A stretch of 64,000 bases of DNA from Acidovorax sp. KKS102 (GTDB lineage Bacteria; Pseudomonadota; Gammaproteobacteria; Burkholderiales; Burkholderiaceae_C): NCBI RefSeq assembly GCF_000302535.1, contig NC_018708.1, positions 1,178,001 through 1,242,000 of the forward strand. The letters run 5' to 3'. A program made the position numbers and the translations under genes. The notes under the pieces are model-generated. The model was not told where the DNA came from and searched no databases. It saw only the letters and a list, made by a program, of their open reading frames with translations. This document shows, in pieces, positions 15,352-29,194 of this stretch (its first letter is position 1; each line of letters starts with the position of its first letter).

Positions 15352-17696
15352 TCACTCTCCCACCCGCCCCAACGCCCTGAGCACATTCTCCGCAGTCGCC
15401 GGCGCTGTCAGCACCACTGGCGCCGCCGCATCCACCCCGCTACGCCCCGCCGCCACCGCATTGCGCAGCGCCTCATACACACTGATCGCCAGCATGAACG
15501 GCGGCTCTCCCACCGCCTTGCTACCACCCACGTTGTCCTCCCGATTCGCCTCGGGCCACAGGTGGACGTTGAAGTGCTCCGGAATATCGCCCGTGGCCGG
15601 GATCTTGTACGTGCTCGGCGCGTGGGTGGCGAGGTACCCCTTGTCGTTCCACACCAGCTGCTCGGTCGTCAGCCAGCCCATGCCCTGCACGAAGCCGCCC
15701 TCGATCTGGCCCACATCGATGGCCGGGTTGATGCTGTGGCCCACGTCGTGCAGGATGTCCACCTTCAGCACGCGGCTCTCGCCGGTCAGGGTGTCGATGG
15801 CCACCTCGGTGCAGGCGGCGCCGTAGGCAAAGTAGTAGAACGGCCGGCCCGTGAGGGTCGTCTTGTCGTAGTGGATCTTGGGCGTGCGGTAAAAGCCGTC
15901 GCTCCACAGCTGGATGCGGTTGGCGTACGCGGCCTGCACCACCTCTTCAAAACTGCGCACCGTCTTGGGCGATATCACCTGGCCGCCCGCAAACCGGATC
16001 GCGCCTGCGCCGCAGCCGTCTAAGCCGCACACAAACGAGGCCAGGTTGTCGCGCACGTTGCGCGCGGCGTACTGGGCGGCGCGGCCGTTCAGGTCGGTGC
16101 CGCTGCTGGCGGCGGTGGCGCTGGCGTTGGGCACCTTGCTGGTGTCGCTGGCGGTCACCAGCACGCGGTGCAGCGGCACGCCCAGCTCGTCGGCCACGAT
16201 CTGCGCCACCTTGGTGTGCAGGCCCTGGCCCATTTCGGTGCCGCCGTGGTTCACCTGCACGCTGCCGTCGGTGTACACGTGCACCAGCGCGCCCGCCTGG
16301 TTGAACAGCGTGGCGGTGAAGCTGATGCCGAACTTGACGGGCGTGATGGCCAGGCCGCGCTTGATGACCGCATTGCGCGCGTTCCAGTCCGCAATCTCGG
16401 CCTGGCGCTGGCGGTAGAGCGAGGTCTGCTCCAGCGTGGGCAGCAGCTCGTGCAGGATGTTGTCTTCCACCGCCATCTGGTAGTGCGTCACGTGGCGGCC
16501 GCTGCTCGCGTCCTTGCCATACAGGTTGGCCAGGCGCACGTCCTGCGCATCGCGGCCCAGCGCGCGGGCAATGTCGCCCAGGATGGCCTCGATCACGATC
16601 ACGCCCTGCGGGCCGCCAAAGCCGCGGAAGGCGGTGTGGCTCTGGGTGTTGGTCTTGCAGCGGTAAGACGCGATCTCAACATCGCTCAGGTAATACGCGT
16701 TGTCGGCATGGAACACGGCGCGGTCGGCCACAGGGCCCGACAGGTCGGCGCTGAAGCCGCAGTTGGCGGCCATCTGCAGCTTCAGGCCCGTGATGCGGCC
16801 GGTGTTGTCAAAGCCTACGTCGTACTCGTACGCAAACGGGTGGCGCTTGCCGGTGACCATGAAGTCTTCGTCACGGTCCAGCCGCAGCTTGATGGGGCGG
16901 CCCAGCTTGTGGGCAGCCACGGCGGCCCACACGGCCAGGTGGCCGGCCTGCGTCTCCTTGCCGCCAAAGCCACCGCCCATGCGGCGGCATTCCACCTTGA
17001 CCGCGTGGTTGTCGATGCCCAGCGCGTGCGCCACCCAGTGCTGCACCTCGCCGGGGTGCTGGGTGCTGGAGTAGATCCACCACTGCTTTTGCTCCAGCGG
17101 CATGGCATAGGCGATCTGGCCTTCCAGGTAGAAATGTTCCTGGCCGCCGACTTCAAACGCTCCCTGCATGCGGTGCGCCGATTGCGCGAGGCCCGCTGCC
17201 GCATCGCCCCGGCGCACAAACACCGGCGGCAGCACATAGCTTTGCGCTTTGAGCGCGTCCTGCACCGTCAGCACGGCGGGCAGGGGGGTGATGTCGAGCT
17301 TCACGGCGCGCACCGCGCGGCGCGCCTGCATGACCGAGTCGGCCACCACGAGGCCGATCACCTGGCCGACAAACTGCACGCTGTCCAGCGCAAACACAGG
17401 CTCGTCATGCCCGAACGCGGCCAGGATCTTGTCGCCGGGCACATCCCCCGCCAGCACCACGCCACGCACGCCAGGCAGGGCCAGTGCGGCGGTAGCGTCC
17501 ACCCCGTTCAGGGTGCCGTGCGCCACGGTCGATAGGATGGGCGCGGCATACAGCGTGCCCTTCACCTCGGGCAGGTCGTCGATGTAGTGCGCGGCGCCCG
17601 CCACCTGGGCGCGGGCGCTTTCGTGGATGTGCGACTGGCCCATGGCGGCGCGGGTGGGCGCGGGCAGGGCGGTTTCGGCGATGGTGTGGGGGGCGT

Positions 17697-17700
<4 letters not shown>
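15352..17700 (-). CDS. xdhB: Xanthine dehydrogenase, molybdopterin-binding subunit
   Basis: A 782-residue large subunit of the two-subunit bacterial xanthine dehydrogenase, which oxidises hypoxanthine and xanthine to urate. The sequence contains the FGHDEPVF and YLEGQIAYAMPLEQ segments, the ECRRMGGGFGGKETQ molybdopterin loop, TAFRGFGGPQGV, and the C-terminal VGEPPFMLAISVYEALRNAV segment with the catalytic glutamate region. Length is normal. It overlaps xdhA by four bases (ATGA), so the two are translationally coupled. xdhC is not adjacent. No signal peptide; cytoplasmic. Confidence 0.96.
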
Positions 17701-19208
<1,508 letters not shown>

Positions 19209-19312
19209 GACAAACGCCACTTCGATCTTGGATGGAAAGGTTCAGCAGAGGGTAGAACGCAGTACCGTTACCGGCATATGCGCAAGCTTATGGCACCCAT
19301 GCCCACACCGCT

Positions 19313-20245
19313 ATGAGAGACCACGCCCTTTTCGACAAGATAGACCTCCATCTCATAAGGGTCTTGCACACCGTGCTCACAGAACGCAGCGTATCGAGGG
19401 CCGCCGTCCGCCTGGGCATGCACCAGCCGGCGGTGTCGGCTGCGCTCAAAAGGCTGCGCGACCTGTCGGGCGACCCGCTGCTGGTGCGCTCCGGTGCCAG
19501 CATGATGCCCACCGACGCCGCGCTGCGCATGGTGGAGCCCGCCGGGGCCATTCTGCGTGCGGCCGAGGCACTGTTTTCGGATGCGCGCGGGTTTGACCCG
19601 CGCACGGCCACCCGCACCTTCCGCGTGGCGGCTAGCGACTACCTCGACCCGCTGTTCCTGCCCCAGCTCGTGGCCCGCATCAAGGTCGAGGCCCCTTTGT
19701 GCCCCATCGAGATCCTGCCCCTGTCGGCCGACACGCACTACCACGCGCACCTGGCCCAGGGCGATGTGGACGTGGTGATCGGCAACTGGCCCCAGCCGCC
19801 CGACGATCTGCACATGGGCCGCCTGTTTGGCGACGAGGTGGTGTGCCTGGTCGGCAAGGACCACCCCGCCGTGCGGCGCGGCTGGGATGTGGAGAGCTGG
19901 CTGGCCGCCGAGCACATCGCGCCCACGCCCACCCACCCTGGCGCGCGGGGCGTGATCGACGCCCACCTGGACAGCCTGGGCATGCAGCGCCACATCACGG
20001 CGCGCTGCGCGCATTTCAGCCTCATCCCCAGCATCGTGGCATCGAGCTTGCTTGTGCTGACCACGGGCCGCCAGTACTGCGAGCGGTATGTGGAGCAGCT
20101 GCCGCTGGCCATCCTGCCGTGCCCGGTGCCGTTTCCCCGGCTCATGTACTACCAGCTGTGGCATGCCCGCACGCACCACTCGGCCGCCGCGGCCTGGCTG
20201 CGAGATTGCGTGAAAACCGTGGCTGCTTCGCTACGAAAAGAATAG
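19313..20245 (+). CDS. LysR-family transcriptional regulator, probably of xdhAB
   Basis: A 310-residue LysR-type regulator. The N-terminal helix-turn-helix (about 24-43, SVSRAAVRLGMHQPAVSAAL) is followed by a periplasmic-binding-fold effector domain from about residue 95 (TFRVAASDYLDPLFLPQL). It is transcribed divergently from xdhA with a 104-bp shared promoter region, the usual arrangement for a LysR regulator and its target. The effector may be a purine, but the sequence does not tell. The stop codon TAG (20243-20245) is the first part of a dispersed repeat, so the final residues may have been set by that insertion. Confidence 0.9.
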   Translation: MRDHALFDKIDLHLIRVLHTVLTERSVSRAAVRLGMHQPAVSAALKRLRDLSGDPLLVRSGASMMPTDAALRMVEPAGAILRAAEALFSDARGFDPRTATRTFRVAASDYLDPLFLPQLVARIKVEAPLCPIEILPLSADTHYHAHLAQGDVDVVIGNWPQPPDDLHMGRLFGDEVVCLVGKDHPAVRRGWDVESWLAAEHIAPTPTHPGARGVIDAHLDSLGMQRHITARCAHFSLIPSIVASSLLVLTTGRQYCERYVEQLPLAILPCPVPFPRLMYYQLWHARTHHSAAAAWLRDCVKTVAASLRKE

Positions 20246-20286
20246 CTGCTTGGGCATGCTGAACAAGCGCCATGAGGTATTTTCAT
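20230..20286 (+). repeat. Dispersed palindromic repeat, copy F, supplying the LysR stop codon
   Basis: The segment contains GCTACGAAAAGAATAGCTGC, then TTGGGCATGCTGAACAAGCG, then a TATTTTCATT tail. The TAG of TAGCTGCT terminates the lysR gene, as in copy B. Confidence 0.75.
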
Positions 20287-20288
20287 TC

Positions 20289-20304
20289 TTATAACAAGTT
20301 GTAA
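20289..20304. promoter_or_regulatory. Dyad upstream of the purine ABC transporter operon
   Basis: TTATAACAAGTTGTAA is an inverted repeat of two 7-base arms with one mismatch around a central AA. It lies 20 bases upstream of the first transporter gene, where an operator or the promoter -10 region would be expected. The protein that binds it is unknown. Confidence 0.4.
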
Positions 20305-20324
20305 AACTGAGAGACAATCCCCGC

Positions 20325-21911
20325 ATGAGTTCTCCCCCCAATCCTTCAGCGCCTGGTGCGGCGCCGCCACGGCTGCAGCTGGTGGGCATCACCAAGCGCT
20401 ACCCGGCCGTGGTGGCCAACAGCGGCGTGTCGCTCACGGTGCTGCCGGGTGAAATCCACGCCGTGCTGGGCGAAAACGGCGCGGGCAAGTCCACGCTGAT
20501 GAAAATCATCTACGGCTCGGTCAAGCCCGACGAAGGCAGCGTGTTCTTCAACGGCCAGGCCGTGCAGGTGCGGAATCCGCAAGAAGCGCGGGCCCTGGGC
20601 ATTGCCATGGTGTTCCAGCACTTCAGCCTGTTCGACACCCTAACCGTGGCCGAGAACGTGTGGCTGGGCCTGGACAAGAGCCTGACGCTGGCCGAAGTGA
20701 CCGGCCGCATCACCGCCAAGGCCGCTGAATACGGCCTCGACATTGACCCCCTGCGCCCCGTGCACACGCTGAGCGTGGGCGAGATGCAGCGGGTGGAAAT
20801 CATCCGCGCCCTGCTCACCAACCCCAAGGTGCTGATACTGGACGAGCCCACCTCGGTGCTCACGCCCCAGGCGGTCGAAAAGCTCTTTGTGGTGCTGCGC
20901 AAGCTCGCCAGCGAGGGCTGCAGCATTCTCTACATCAGCCACAAGCTGCACGAAATTCGCGCGCTATGCACTGCCTGCACCGTGCTGCGGGGCGGCAAGG
21001 TCACGGGCGTGTGCAACCCGGCCGAGGAATCCAATGCATCGCTGTCGCGGCTGATGATCGGCGCCGAGCCGCCGGCGCTGGAACACCGTGCCGTGCAGAC
21101 TGGCGCCACGGTGCTGCGCGTGCAGGGCCTGTCGCTGCCGCGCGCCGACCAGTTCGGGGTGGATTTGATCGACCTGCAGTTCGAGGTCAAGGCGGGCGAG
21201 GTGGTGGGCATTGCCGGGGTGTCGGGCAACGGGCAAAAAGAGCTGCTCTATGCGCTGTCGGGCGAAGACCAGCGCGCCGAGCCGGCCAGCATCCAGGTGA
21301 CGGGCCAGAACGCGGGCCGCATGGGCCCGGGCCAGCGCCGTGCTTTGGGCCTGCACTTTGTGCCTGAAGAGCGCCTGGGCCGGGGTGCTGTGCCCACCAT
21401 GGGGCTGGCGCACAACCTGCTGCTCACCCGCACCAATTCGGTCAGCGGCAGTGGCTGGATCAAGGTGGGTGCGCTGCAAAAGCATGCGGCGGACATCATT
21501 GCCCGTTTCAATGTGAAGGCGGGCGGCCCCAACGCGGCGGCCAAGTCGCTGTCGGGCGGCAACCTGCAAAAGTTCATCGTGGGGCGCGAGATCGACGCCA
21601 ACCCGAAGCTGCTCATCGTCTCCCAACCCACCTGGGGTGTGGACGTGGGGGCGGCGGCGCAGATTCGCGGCTCCATCCTGGCGCTGCGCGATGCGGGCTG
21701 TGCGGTGCTGGTGGTGAGTGAGGAGCTGGACGAATTGTTTGAAATCTGCGACCGGCTGCATGTGGTGGCCAAGGGGCATCTGTCGCCCTCGGTGCCCCGC
21801 GCCGAGGCCACGGTGGAACGCATTGGCGAATGGATGAGCGGGCTGTGGCATGCCGATGTGCAAGCGCACCTCGCTCAACAGGCCAAGGCAGGGGAGGTGC
21901 AGCATGCTTAA
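20325..21911 (+). CDS. Purine/nucleoside ABC transporter, ATP-binding protein
   Basis: A 528-residue protein with two fused ABC domains, as in YufO/NupO- and RbsA-type importers. The first (about 12-250) has Walker A GENGAGKST, signature LSVGEMQRV and Walker B LILDEPTSVL. The second (about 270-510) has a degenerate Walker A (GVSGNGQKE), signature LSGGNLQKF and a Walker B in which the catalytic glutamate is Gln (IVSQPTWG), typical of the second half in this family. It powers uptake with the two permeases and BMP protein downstream. It overlaps the next gene by eight bases. Confidence 0.93.
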   Translation: MSSPPNPSAPGAAPPRLQLVGITKRYPAVVANSGVSLTVLPGEIHAVLGENGAGKSTLMKIIYGSVKPDEGSVFFNGQAVQVRNPQEARALGIAMVFQHFSLFDTLTVAENVWLGLDKSLTLAEVTGRITAKAAEYGLDIDPLRPVHTLSVGEMQRVEIIRALLTNPKVLILDEPTSVLTPQAVEKLFVVLRKLASEGCSILYISHKLHEIRALCTACTVLRGGKVTGVCNPAEESNASLSRLMIGAEPPALEHRAVQTGATVLRVQGLSLPRADQFGVDLIDLQFEVKAGEVVGIAGVSGNGQKELLYALSGEDQRAEPASIQVTGQNAGRMGPGQRRALGLHFVPEERLGRGAVPTMGLAHNLLLTRTNSVSGSGWIKVGALQKHAADIIARFNVKAGGPNAAAKSLSGGNLQKFIVGREIDANPKLLIVSQPTWGVDVGAAAQIRGSILALRDAGCAVLVVSEELDELFEICDRLHVVAKGHLSPSVPRAEATVERIGEWMSGLWHADVQAHLAQQAKAGEVQHA

Positions 21912-22977
21912 GCTGGAACCACGCCCCCAGGCTTCCAAGCTCTGGACCTATGGCTCGCCGCTGCTGGCGCTGGCCTTTACCGTGCTGATCGGTGTGGCCT
22001 TGTTCATTGCGCTGGGCAAAGACCCGGTGCGCGGGCTGCAGGTGTTCTTCTGGGAGCCCATCAAAACGCAGTACGCCATTGGCGAACTCATGGTCAAGGC
22101 CACGCCACTGTTGCTGATTGCGCTGGGGCTGGCCGTGTGTTTCCGCTCCAACGTGTGGAACATCGGTGCCGAAGGCCAGTTTGTCATCGGCGCCGTGGTG
22201 GCGGGTGGCGTGGCGCTGCTGGCCGACAAGACCACGGGCCCCTGGATCGTGCCCGCCATCCTGCTCGCCGGGGTGCTGGGTGGCATGGTCTGGGCGGGGC
22301 TCACGGCGCTGCTGCGCGACAAGTTCAATGCCAATGAAATCCTGGTGAGCCTGATGCTGGTCTATGTGGCCACGCTGGTGCTGGGCTACCTGGTCTATGG
22401 CCCGTGGAAGGACCCCATGGGCTACAACTTTCCGCAGACCAAGACGTTCGAGAAGGTCACGCAGATCCCGCGCCTGATGCAGGGCTCGCGCGTGTCCATC
22501 GGGTTGCTGCTGGCGCTCGCAGGCGCTGGGGCCTTGTGGGTGTTCCTGTTCCGCACCCGTGCGGGCTTTGCCCAGCAGGTGGGCGGCTTGGCACCGGCGG
22601 CGGCGCGCTATGCGGGTTTTTCGTCGCGCCGCGCGCTGTGGACGGCATTGCTGATTTCGGGTGGTGCCGCCGGTTTGGCGGGTGCGCTGGAGGTGGCCGG
22701 GCCCATCGGTCAACTCACGCCCTATGTGCCGGCTGGCTACGGTTTTGCGGCCATCATCGTGGCCTTTGTGGGGCGGCTGCACCCCGTCGGAATGATTCTT
22801 TCCGCCATCCTCATGAGCATGTTCTACATCGGCGGTGAACTGGCGCAGTCGCGCCTGGGCCTGCCCAAGTCGCTCACCGGCGTGTTCCAGGGCCTGCTGC
22901 TGTTCACGCTGCTGGCCTGCGACACATTGATTGCCTATCGCATCCGGTGGGTGGGCACCAGAAAGGTGGTGGCCTGA
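21904..22977 (+). CDS. Purine/nucleoside ABC transporter, permease 1
   Basis: A 357-residue membrane protein of the BPD_transp_2 family with about eight to ten hydrophobic segments. The CFRSNVWNIGAEGQFVIGAV segment is the conserved EAA-like region of BMP-linked permeases. The ATG at 21904 has an AGGGGAGGT ribosome site within the end of the ATPase gene. It forms the channel together with permease 2, with which it shares a TGATG stop-start overlap at 22975-22979. Confidence 0.93.
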   Translation: MLKLEPRPQASKLWTYGSPLLALAFTVLIGVALFIALGKDPVRGLQVFFWEPIKTQYAIGELMVKATPLLLIALGLAVCFRSNVWNIGAEGQFVIGAVVAGGVALLADKTTGPWIVPAILLAGVLGGMVWAGLTALLRDKFNANEILVSLMLVYVATLVLGYLVYGPWKDPMGYNFPQTKTFEKVTQIPRLMQGSRVSIGLLLALAGAGALWVFLFRTRAGFAQQVGGLAPAAARYAGFSSRRALWTALLISGGAAGLAGALEVAGPIGQLTPYVPAGYGFAAIIVAFVGRLHPVGMILSAILMSMFYIGGELAQSRLGLPKSLTGVFQGLLLFTLLACDTLIAYRIRWVGTRKVVA

Positions 22978-23897
22978 TGGAATCCTACGCACTCCTCATC
23001 GGCGCCACACTCAGTGCGGGCACCGTGCTGGCCATCGCGGCCCTGGGCCTGCTCATCAACGAGAAGGCGGGCATCGTCAACCTGGGGGCCGAGGGCATGA
23101 TGCTCTGCGCCGCCATTGCCGGGTTTGCCACGGTGGTCCACACCGGCAACACCTGGCTGGGCTTTGCCGCAGGCATGGCGGCCGGTGCCGTGCTGGCCGC
23201 CATCTTTGGCGTGCTGGTGATCTGGCTCAACACCAACCAGTACGCCACGGGGCTGGCGCTCAGCCTCTTCGGCGTGGGCTTCTCGGCGTTTGCGGGCATC
23301 AGCTACGTGCAGGCCAAACTGCCCGAGCTGCCCAAGTACGCGATTCCGGTGCTGGGCGATGTGCCGCTGCTGGGCCCCGCGCTGTTCCGTCAGCATCCGC
23401 TGGTGTATCTCACCATGGTGCTGGTGGCGGGGTTGATCTGGTTCCTGTACCGCTCGCGCGCCGGGCTCGTGCTGCGCTCGGTGGGTGAGTCGCCCGAGTC
23501 GGCGCATGCATTGGGCTACCCGGTGCGGCGCATCCGGCTGGCGGCCGTGGTGGTGGGCGGTGCCCTGTGCGGGCTGGCCGGGGCCTACATCTCCACCGTC
23601 TACACGCCGCTGTGGGTCGAGGGCATGGTGGCTGGGCGCGGCTGGATCGCGCTGGCACTCACCACCTTTGCCACCTGGCGCCCGGCACGGGTGTTGCTTG
23701 GTGCTTATCTGTTTGGTGGCGTGACCATGCTGCAGTTCCATTTGCAGGCCACGGGCGTGCAGGTGGCCAGCCAGTTGCTGAGCATGCTGCCGTATGTGGC
23801 CACCATCGTGGTGCTGGCGCTGATCTCGCGCAATCCGACCTGGATTCGCATCAACATGCCGGCATCGTTGGGCAAACCGTTTTATCCGGGCTCGTGA
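22977..23897 (+). CDS. Purine/nucleoside ABC transporter, permease 2
   Basis: A 306-residue inner-membrane permease, the second half of the channel. It has about eight membrane segments, the INEKAGIVNLGAEGMMLCAA conserved block and the RSRAGLVLRSVGESPESAHA cytoplasmic coupling loop. It overlaps permease 1 by three bases (ATG within TGATG), so translation is coupled. The binding-protein gene follows after 109 bases and may have its own promoter. Confidence 0.93.
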   Translation: MESYALLIGATLSAGTVLAIAALGLLINEKAGIVNLGAEGMMLCAAIAGFATVVHTGNTWLGFAAGMAAGAVLAAIFGVLVIWLNTNQYATGLALSLFGVGFSAFAGISYVQAKLPELPKYAIPVLGDVPLLGPALFRQHPLVYLTMVLVAGLIWFLYRSRAGLVLRSVGESPESAHALGYPVRRIRLAAVVVGGALCGLAGAYISTVYTPLWVEGMVAGRGWIALALTTFATWRPARVLLGAYLFGGVTMLQFHLQATGVQVASQLLSMLPYVATIVVLALISRNPTWIRINMPASLGKPFYPGS

Positions 23898-24006
23898 TAG
23901 GGATTGCGCGCGCGAAAATCTGGTTACCCTGCGGTAGATCGCACCATAATTGATAGTTTCGTCCCCCAACCTTTGCAAGTCTTACTTCTTCGATAAGGAA
24001 ACCGAC

Positions 24007-25173
24007 ATGACTGATCTGCAGAAACGCTCCATGCTCAAGGTGGCAGCGCTCTCCGCTGTGGCCGCTGCCGCCCTCGTGGGTTGTGGCAAGAAGGAAGAAC
24101 CGGCACCGGCCCCCGCGCCTGCACCGGCCCCTGCCGCAGAAGCACCGGCCCCCAAGCCCGAGCCACTGAAGATTGCGTTTGCCTATGTCGGCCCTGTGGG
24201 CGACGGCGGTTGGTCGTTTGCACACGACAACGGTCGCAAGGCCATCGAGAAGGAATTTGGCGACAAGGTCGTGACGAGCTTTGTGGAAAGCGTGCCCGAG
24301 TCCGCTGACGCCGAGCGCGTGCTGCGCGATCTGGCCGGCCAGGGCAACAAGCTGATCTTCGGCACCACCTTCGGCTACATGGAGTCCATGCTCAAGGTGG
24401 CGGAAGACAACAAGGGCGTGAAGTTCGAGCACGCCACCGGCTACAAGACGGCCGAGAACCTGCGCACCTACGACAGCCGCACCTACGAAGGCGCGTACAT
24501 GGCTGGCATCATCGCTGGCGCCATGACCAAGTCCAACACGCTGGGCGTGGTGGGCTCGGTGCCGATTCCTGAAGTGATCCGCAACATCAACAGCTTCACG
24601 CTGGGTGCGCAGTCGGTCAACCCCAAGATCAAGACCAAGGTGGTGTGGGTGAACGAATGGTTCAGCCCACCCAAGGAAACCGAAGCGGCAACCAGCCTGA
24701 TCAACGGCGGCGCTGACATCCTGTTCCAGAACACTGACTCTCCCGCCGTACTCAAGACTGCTCAAGAGAAGGGCAAGCGCGCCTTCGGCTGGGACAGCGA
24801 CATGACTGCCTATGGTCCCAAGGCCCACCTGGCATCGGCTGTCATCAACTGGGGCCCGTACTACGTCAAGGCTACCAAGGACGTGCTGGACGGCACCTGG
24901 GCTTCGGGCCAAAGCTGGTGGGGCGTGAAGGAAGGCGCGATCGACATCGTCTCCATCGCTGAAGACGTGCCTGCCGAAACCAAGGCCAAGGTGGAAGAAG
25001 TGAAGAAGGGCCTGGCCGACGGCAGCTTCAGCATCTGGAAGGGCCCCATCATGGGTCAGGACGGCAAGCCCGTGCTGGAAAAGGACGCTGTGGCCGACGA
25101 CAAGTTCCTGGGCGGCATCAACTTCTACGTCAAGGGCGTGGAAGGCAAGATCCCCGGCGGCGACAAGAAGTAA
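24007..25173 (+). CDS. BMP-family substrate-binding lipoprotein of the purine ABC transporter
   Basis: A 388-residue periplasmic lipoprotein. A signal peptide ends in the lipobox LVGC (Cys at about residue 26), and an alanine-proline spacer of about 25 residues leads to the Bmp fold (IAFAYVGPVGDGGWSFAHDN, IIAGAMTKSNTLGVVGSVPI, FGWDSDMTAYGPKAHLAS). BMP proteins of this type bind nucleosides or purine bases. The start at 24007 follows an AAGGAA site. It has normal AT-richer codon choices for an abundant protein. A strong terminator follows. A paralogue without lipobox lies at 27943. Confidence 0.93.
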   Translation: MTDLQKRSMLKVAALSAVAAAALVGCGKKEEPAPAPAPAPAPAAEAPAPKPEPLKIAFAYVGPVGDGGWSFAHDNGRKAIEKEFGDKVVTSFVESVPESADAERVLRDLAGQGNKLIFGTTFGYMESMLKVAEDNKGVKFEHATGYKTAENLRTYDSRTYEGAYMAGIIAGAMTKSNTLGVVGSVPIPEVIRNINSFTLGAQSVNPKIKTKVVWVNEWFSPPKETEAATSLINGGADILFQNTDSPAVLKTAQEKGKRAFGWDSDMTAYGPKAHLASAVINWGPYYVKATKDVLDGTWASGQSWWGVKEGAIDIVSIAEDVPAETKAKVEEVKKGLADGSFSIWKGPIMGQDGKPVLEKDAVADDKFLGGINFYVKGVEGKIPGGDKK

Positions 25174-25215
25174 TTCGCACCGCGTTCATCAGCAGCTCTT
25201 GCGGGCTGCTGTGAC

Positions 25216-25247
25216 AAAGGGCCGCCCTGGGGTGGCCCTTTTGTTTT
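25216..25247 (+). terminator. Rho-independent terminator after the BMP gene
   Basis: An 8-bp perfect stem (AAAGGGCC with GGCCCTTT, extended inward by GCC/GGT) is followed by TTTTGTTTT. It ends the transporter transcript before the Rieske gene. Confidence 0.85.
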
Positions 25248-25290
25248 GCAGGGGCCTTTTGCGGTCCGTGGCTTTTGAGGAGCAAGGACG

Positions 25291-27796
<2,506 letters not shown>

Positions 27797-27881
27797 GCAG
27801 CAGCTCCTTGGCAATGGCAGTCAGCGGGCATCGTATCCGGGGCCGCGAGCCAGCCAGGGCTGCTGCGGTAAAATCCGCCGC

Positions 27882-27913
27882 AAAGACCGCTGTCCCGGCG
27901 GTCTTTTTGTTTT
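27882..27913 (+). terminator. Terminator-like hairpin in the leader of the second BMP gene
   Basis: AAAGACCG pairs with CGGTCTTT, followed by TTTTGTTTTT. It ends about 30 bases before the BMP start codon, inside the divergent hit/bmp region rather than behind a convergent gene, so it could attenuate the bmp transcript or block read-through from the left. Confidence 0.65.
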
Positions 27914-27942
27914 TGCCTTCCGGGACCATGTAGAGGAACACC

Positions 27943-29082
27943 ATGTACAAAAACCTCGCCACCGCACTGCGTGCGGCCTGTGTGAGTGCGCTTGCGGGCG
28001 CCGTTTTCATCTCCCCCGTTTTATCCCAGTCCGGCGCCACCGGCACCACCGCCCCCAAGGCGCAGCCAGCCCCGCCTGTCAAGGCCGGCTTTGTCTATGT
28101 CACGCCGGTCACCGACGCGGGCTGGACGCACCAGCATGAAGCGGGGCGCAAGGACGTCGAGGCCGCGCAGGGCAGCCAGGTGAAGACCACGTTCGTGGAG
28201 AACGTGGCCGAAGGTGCCGATGCCGAGCGCGTGATCCGCGACCTCGCGGCCACGGGCCACCAGATCATCTTCACGCCCAGCTTTGGCTACATGGAGCCCA
28301 CGCTCCGCGTGGCGCAGGATTTCCCCAACGTGAAGTTCGAATCCATCACCGGCTACAAGCAGGCCGCCAATGTCGCCACCGCCAATGCGCGGTACTACGA
28401 GGGCCGCTACCTCGCAGGCATTGCCGCAGGCCGCATGAGCAAGACCGGCGTGGCCGGTTTTGTGGCGGGCTTTCCCATCCCAGAGGTGCTGCAGGGCATC
28501 AATGCCTTCACGCTGGGCATGCGCTCGGTCAACCCTAAGGCCACCGTCAAGGTGGTGTGGCTCAACGTGTGGTTCGACCCGCCCAAGGAGCGCGACGCCG
28601 CCATGGCGCTGTTCAACCAGGACGTGGATGTGATCGCTTTCCATACGGGCTCCACCGCCGTGATGGCGGCTGCGCAAGAGCGCGGCAAGATGGCCGTGGC
28701 CTACCACTCTGACATGCGCAAGACCGGGCCCGATGCCCAGATCGTGGCCGTGACGCACCAGTGGGGCGCCTACTACACCGAGCGCGTGCGCGCTGTGCAA
28801 AACGGCACCTGGAAAAGTGCCAACCTGTGGGGCGGCGTGCGCGAGGGCATGATCCGCGTGGGCGACTTTGGTACCCGGGTGCCAGCGGCCGTCCAGCAAG
28901 AGGTGCTCAATGCGCAAAAGGCCGTGGGCGCGGGCAAGCTGCAGCCCTTCCGCGCAGGCAAGGCGCCGGTGCGCGACAACGAGGGGCAGGAGCGCATTGC
29001 CGCAGGTCAGGCGCTGTCGGATGCACAAATTTTGCAGATGAACTGGCTGGTGGAAGGCGTGGTGGGTAAGGTGTCCCGCTGA
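27943..29082 (+). CDS. Second BMP-family periplasmic binding protein
   Basis: A 379-residue exported binding protein homologous along its length to the BMP lipoprotein at 24007: compare YVTPVTDAGWTHQHEAG, DAERVIRDLAATG, TPSFGYMEPTL and the PIPEVLQGINAFTLGMRSVNP block. It has a cleavable-type signal peptide (to about residue 29, VLSQS) and no lipobox cysteine, so it should be soluble in the periplasm. No permease genes adjoin it; it may use the upstream transporter as an alternative receptor with different specificity. The ribosome site is GAGGAA. It is preceded by a terminator-like hairpin and followed by guanine deaminase. Confidence 0.92.
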   Translation: MYKNLATALRAACVSALAGAVFISPVLSQSGATGTTAPKAQPAPPVKAGFVYVTPVTDAGWTHQHEAGRKDVEAAQGSQVKTTFVENVAEGADAERVIRDLAATGHQIIFTPSFGYMEPTLRVAQDFPNVKFESITGYKQAANVATANARYYEGRYLAGIAAGRMSKTGVAGFVAGFPIPEVLQGINAFTLGMRSVNPKATVKVVWLNVWFDPPKERDAAMALFNQDVDVIAFHTGSTAVMAAAQERGKMAVAYHSDMRKTGPDAQIVAVTHQWGAYYTERVRAVQNGTWKSANLWGGVREGMIRVGDFGTRVPAAVQQEVLNAQKAVGAGKLQPFRAGKAPVRDNEGQERIAAGQALSDAQILQMNWLVEGVVGKVSR

Positions 29083-29194
29083 TACGGTCGGGCGTGTCGC
29101 CCATCGTTGTCACTGATCGGTGCTCCCCGAACCCCATAGCCTCTATGGGGTGCTGCATATACAAACGGCGCCCCCTGCCGCTAAGCTTGCCGCC

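Noticed and set aside
14741-15826. 361-codon frame crossing the large palindrome and the end of xdhB
   Set aside because: It spans non-coding repeat DNA and then runs antisense to xdhB; arginine- and alanine-rich without domains.
27797-27942. Purine riboswitch upstream of the second BMP gene
   Set aside because: A terminator-like hairpin is present, but I could not recognise the conserved junction of any known purine riboswitch class in the sequence before it.
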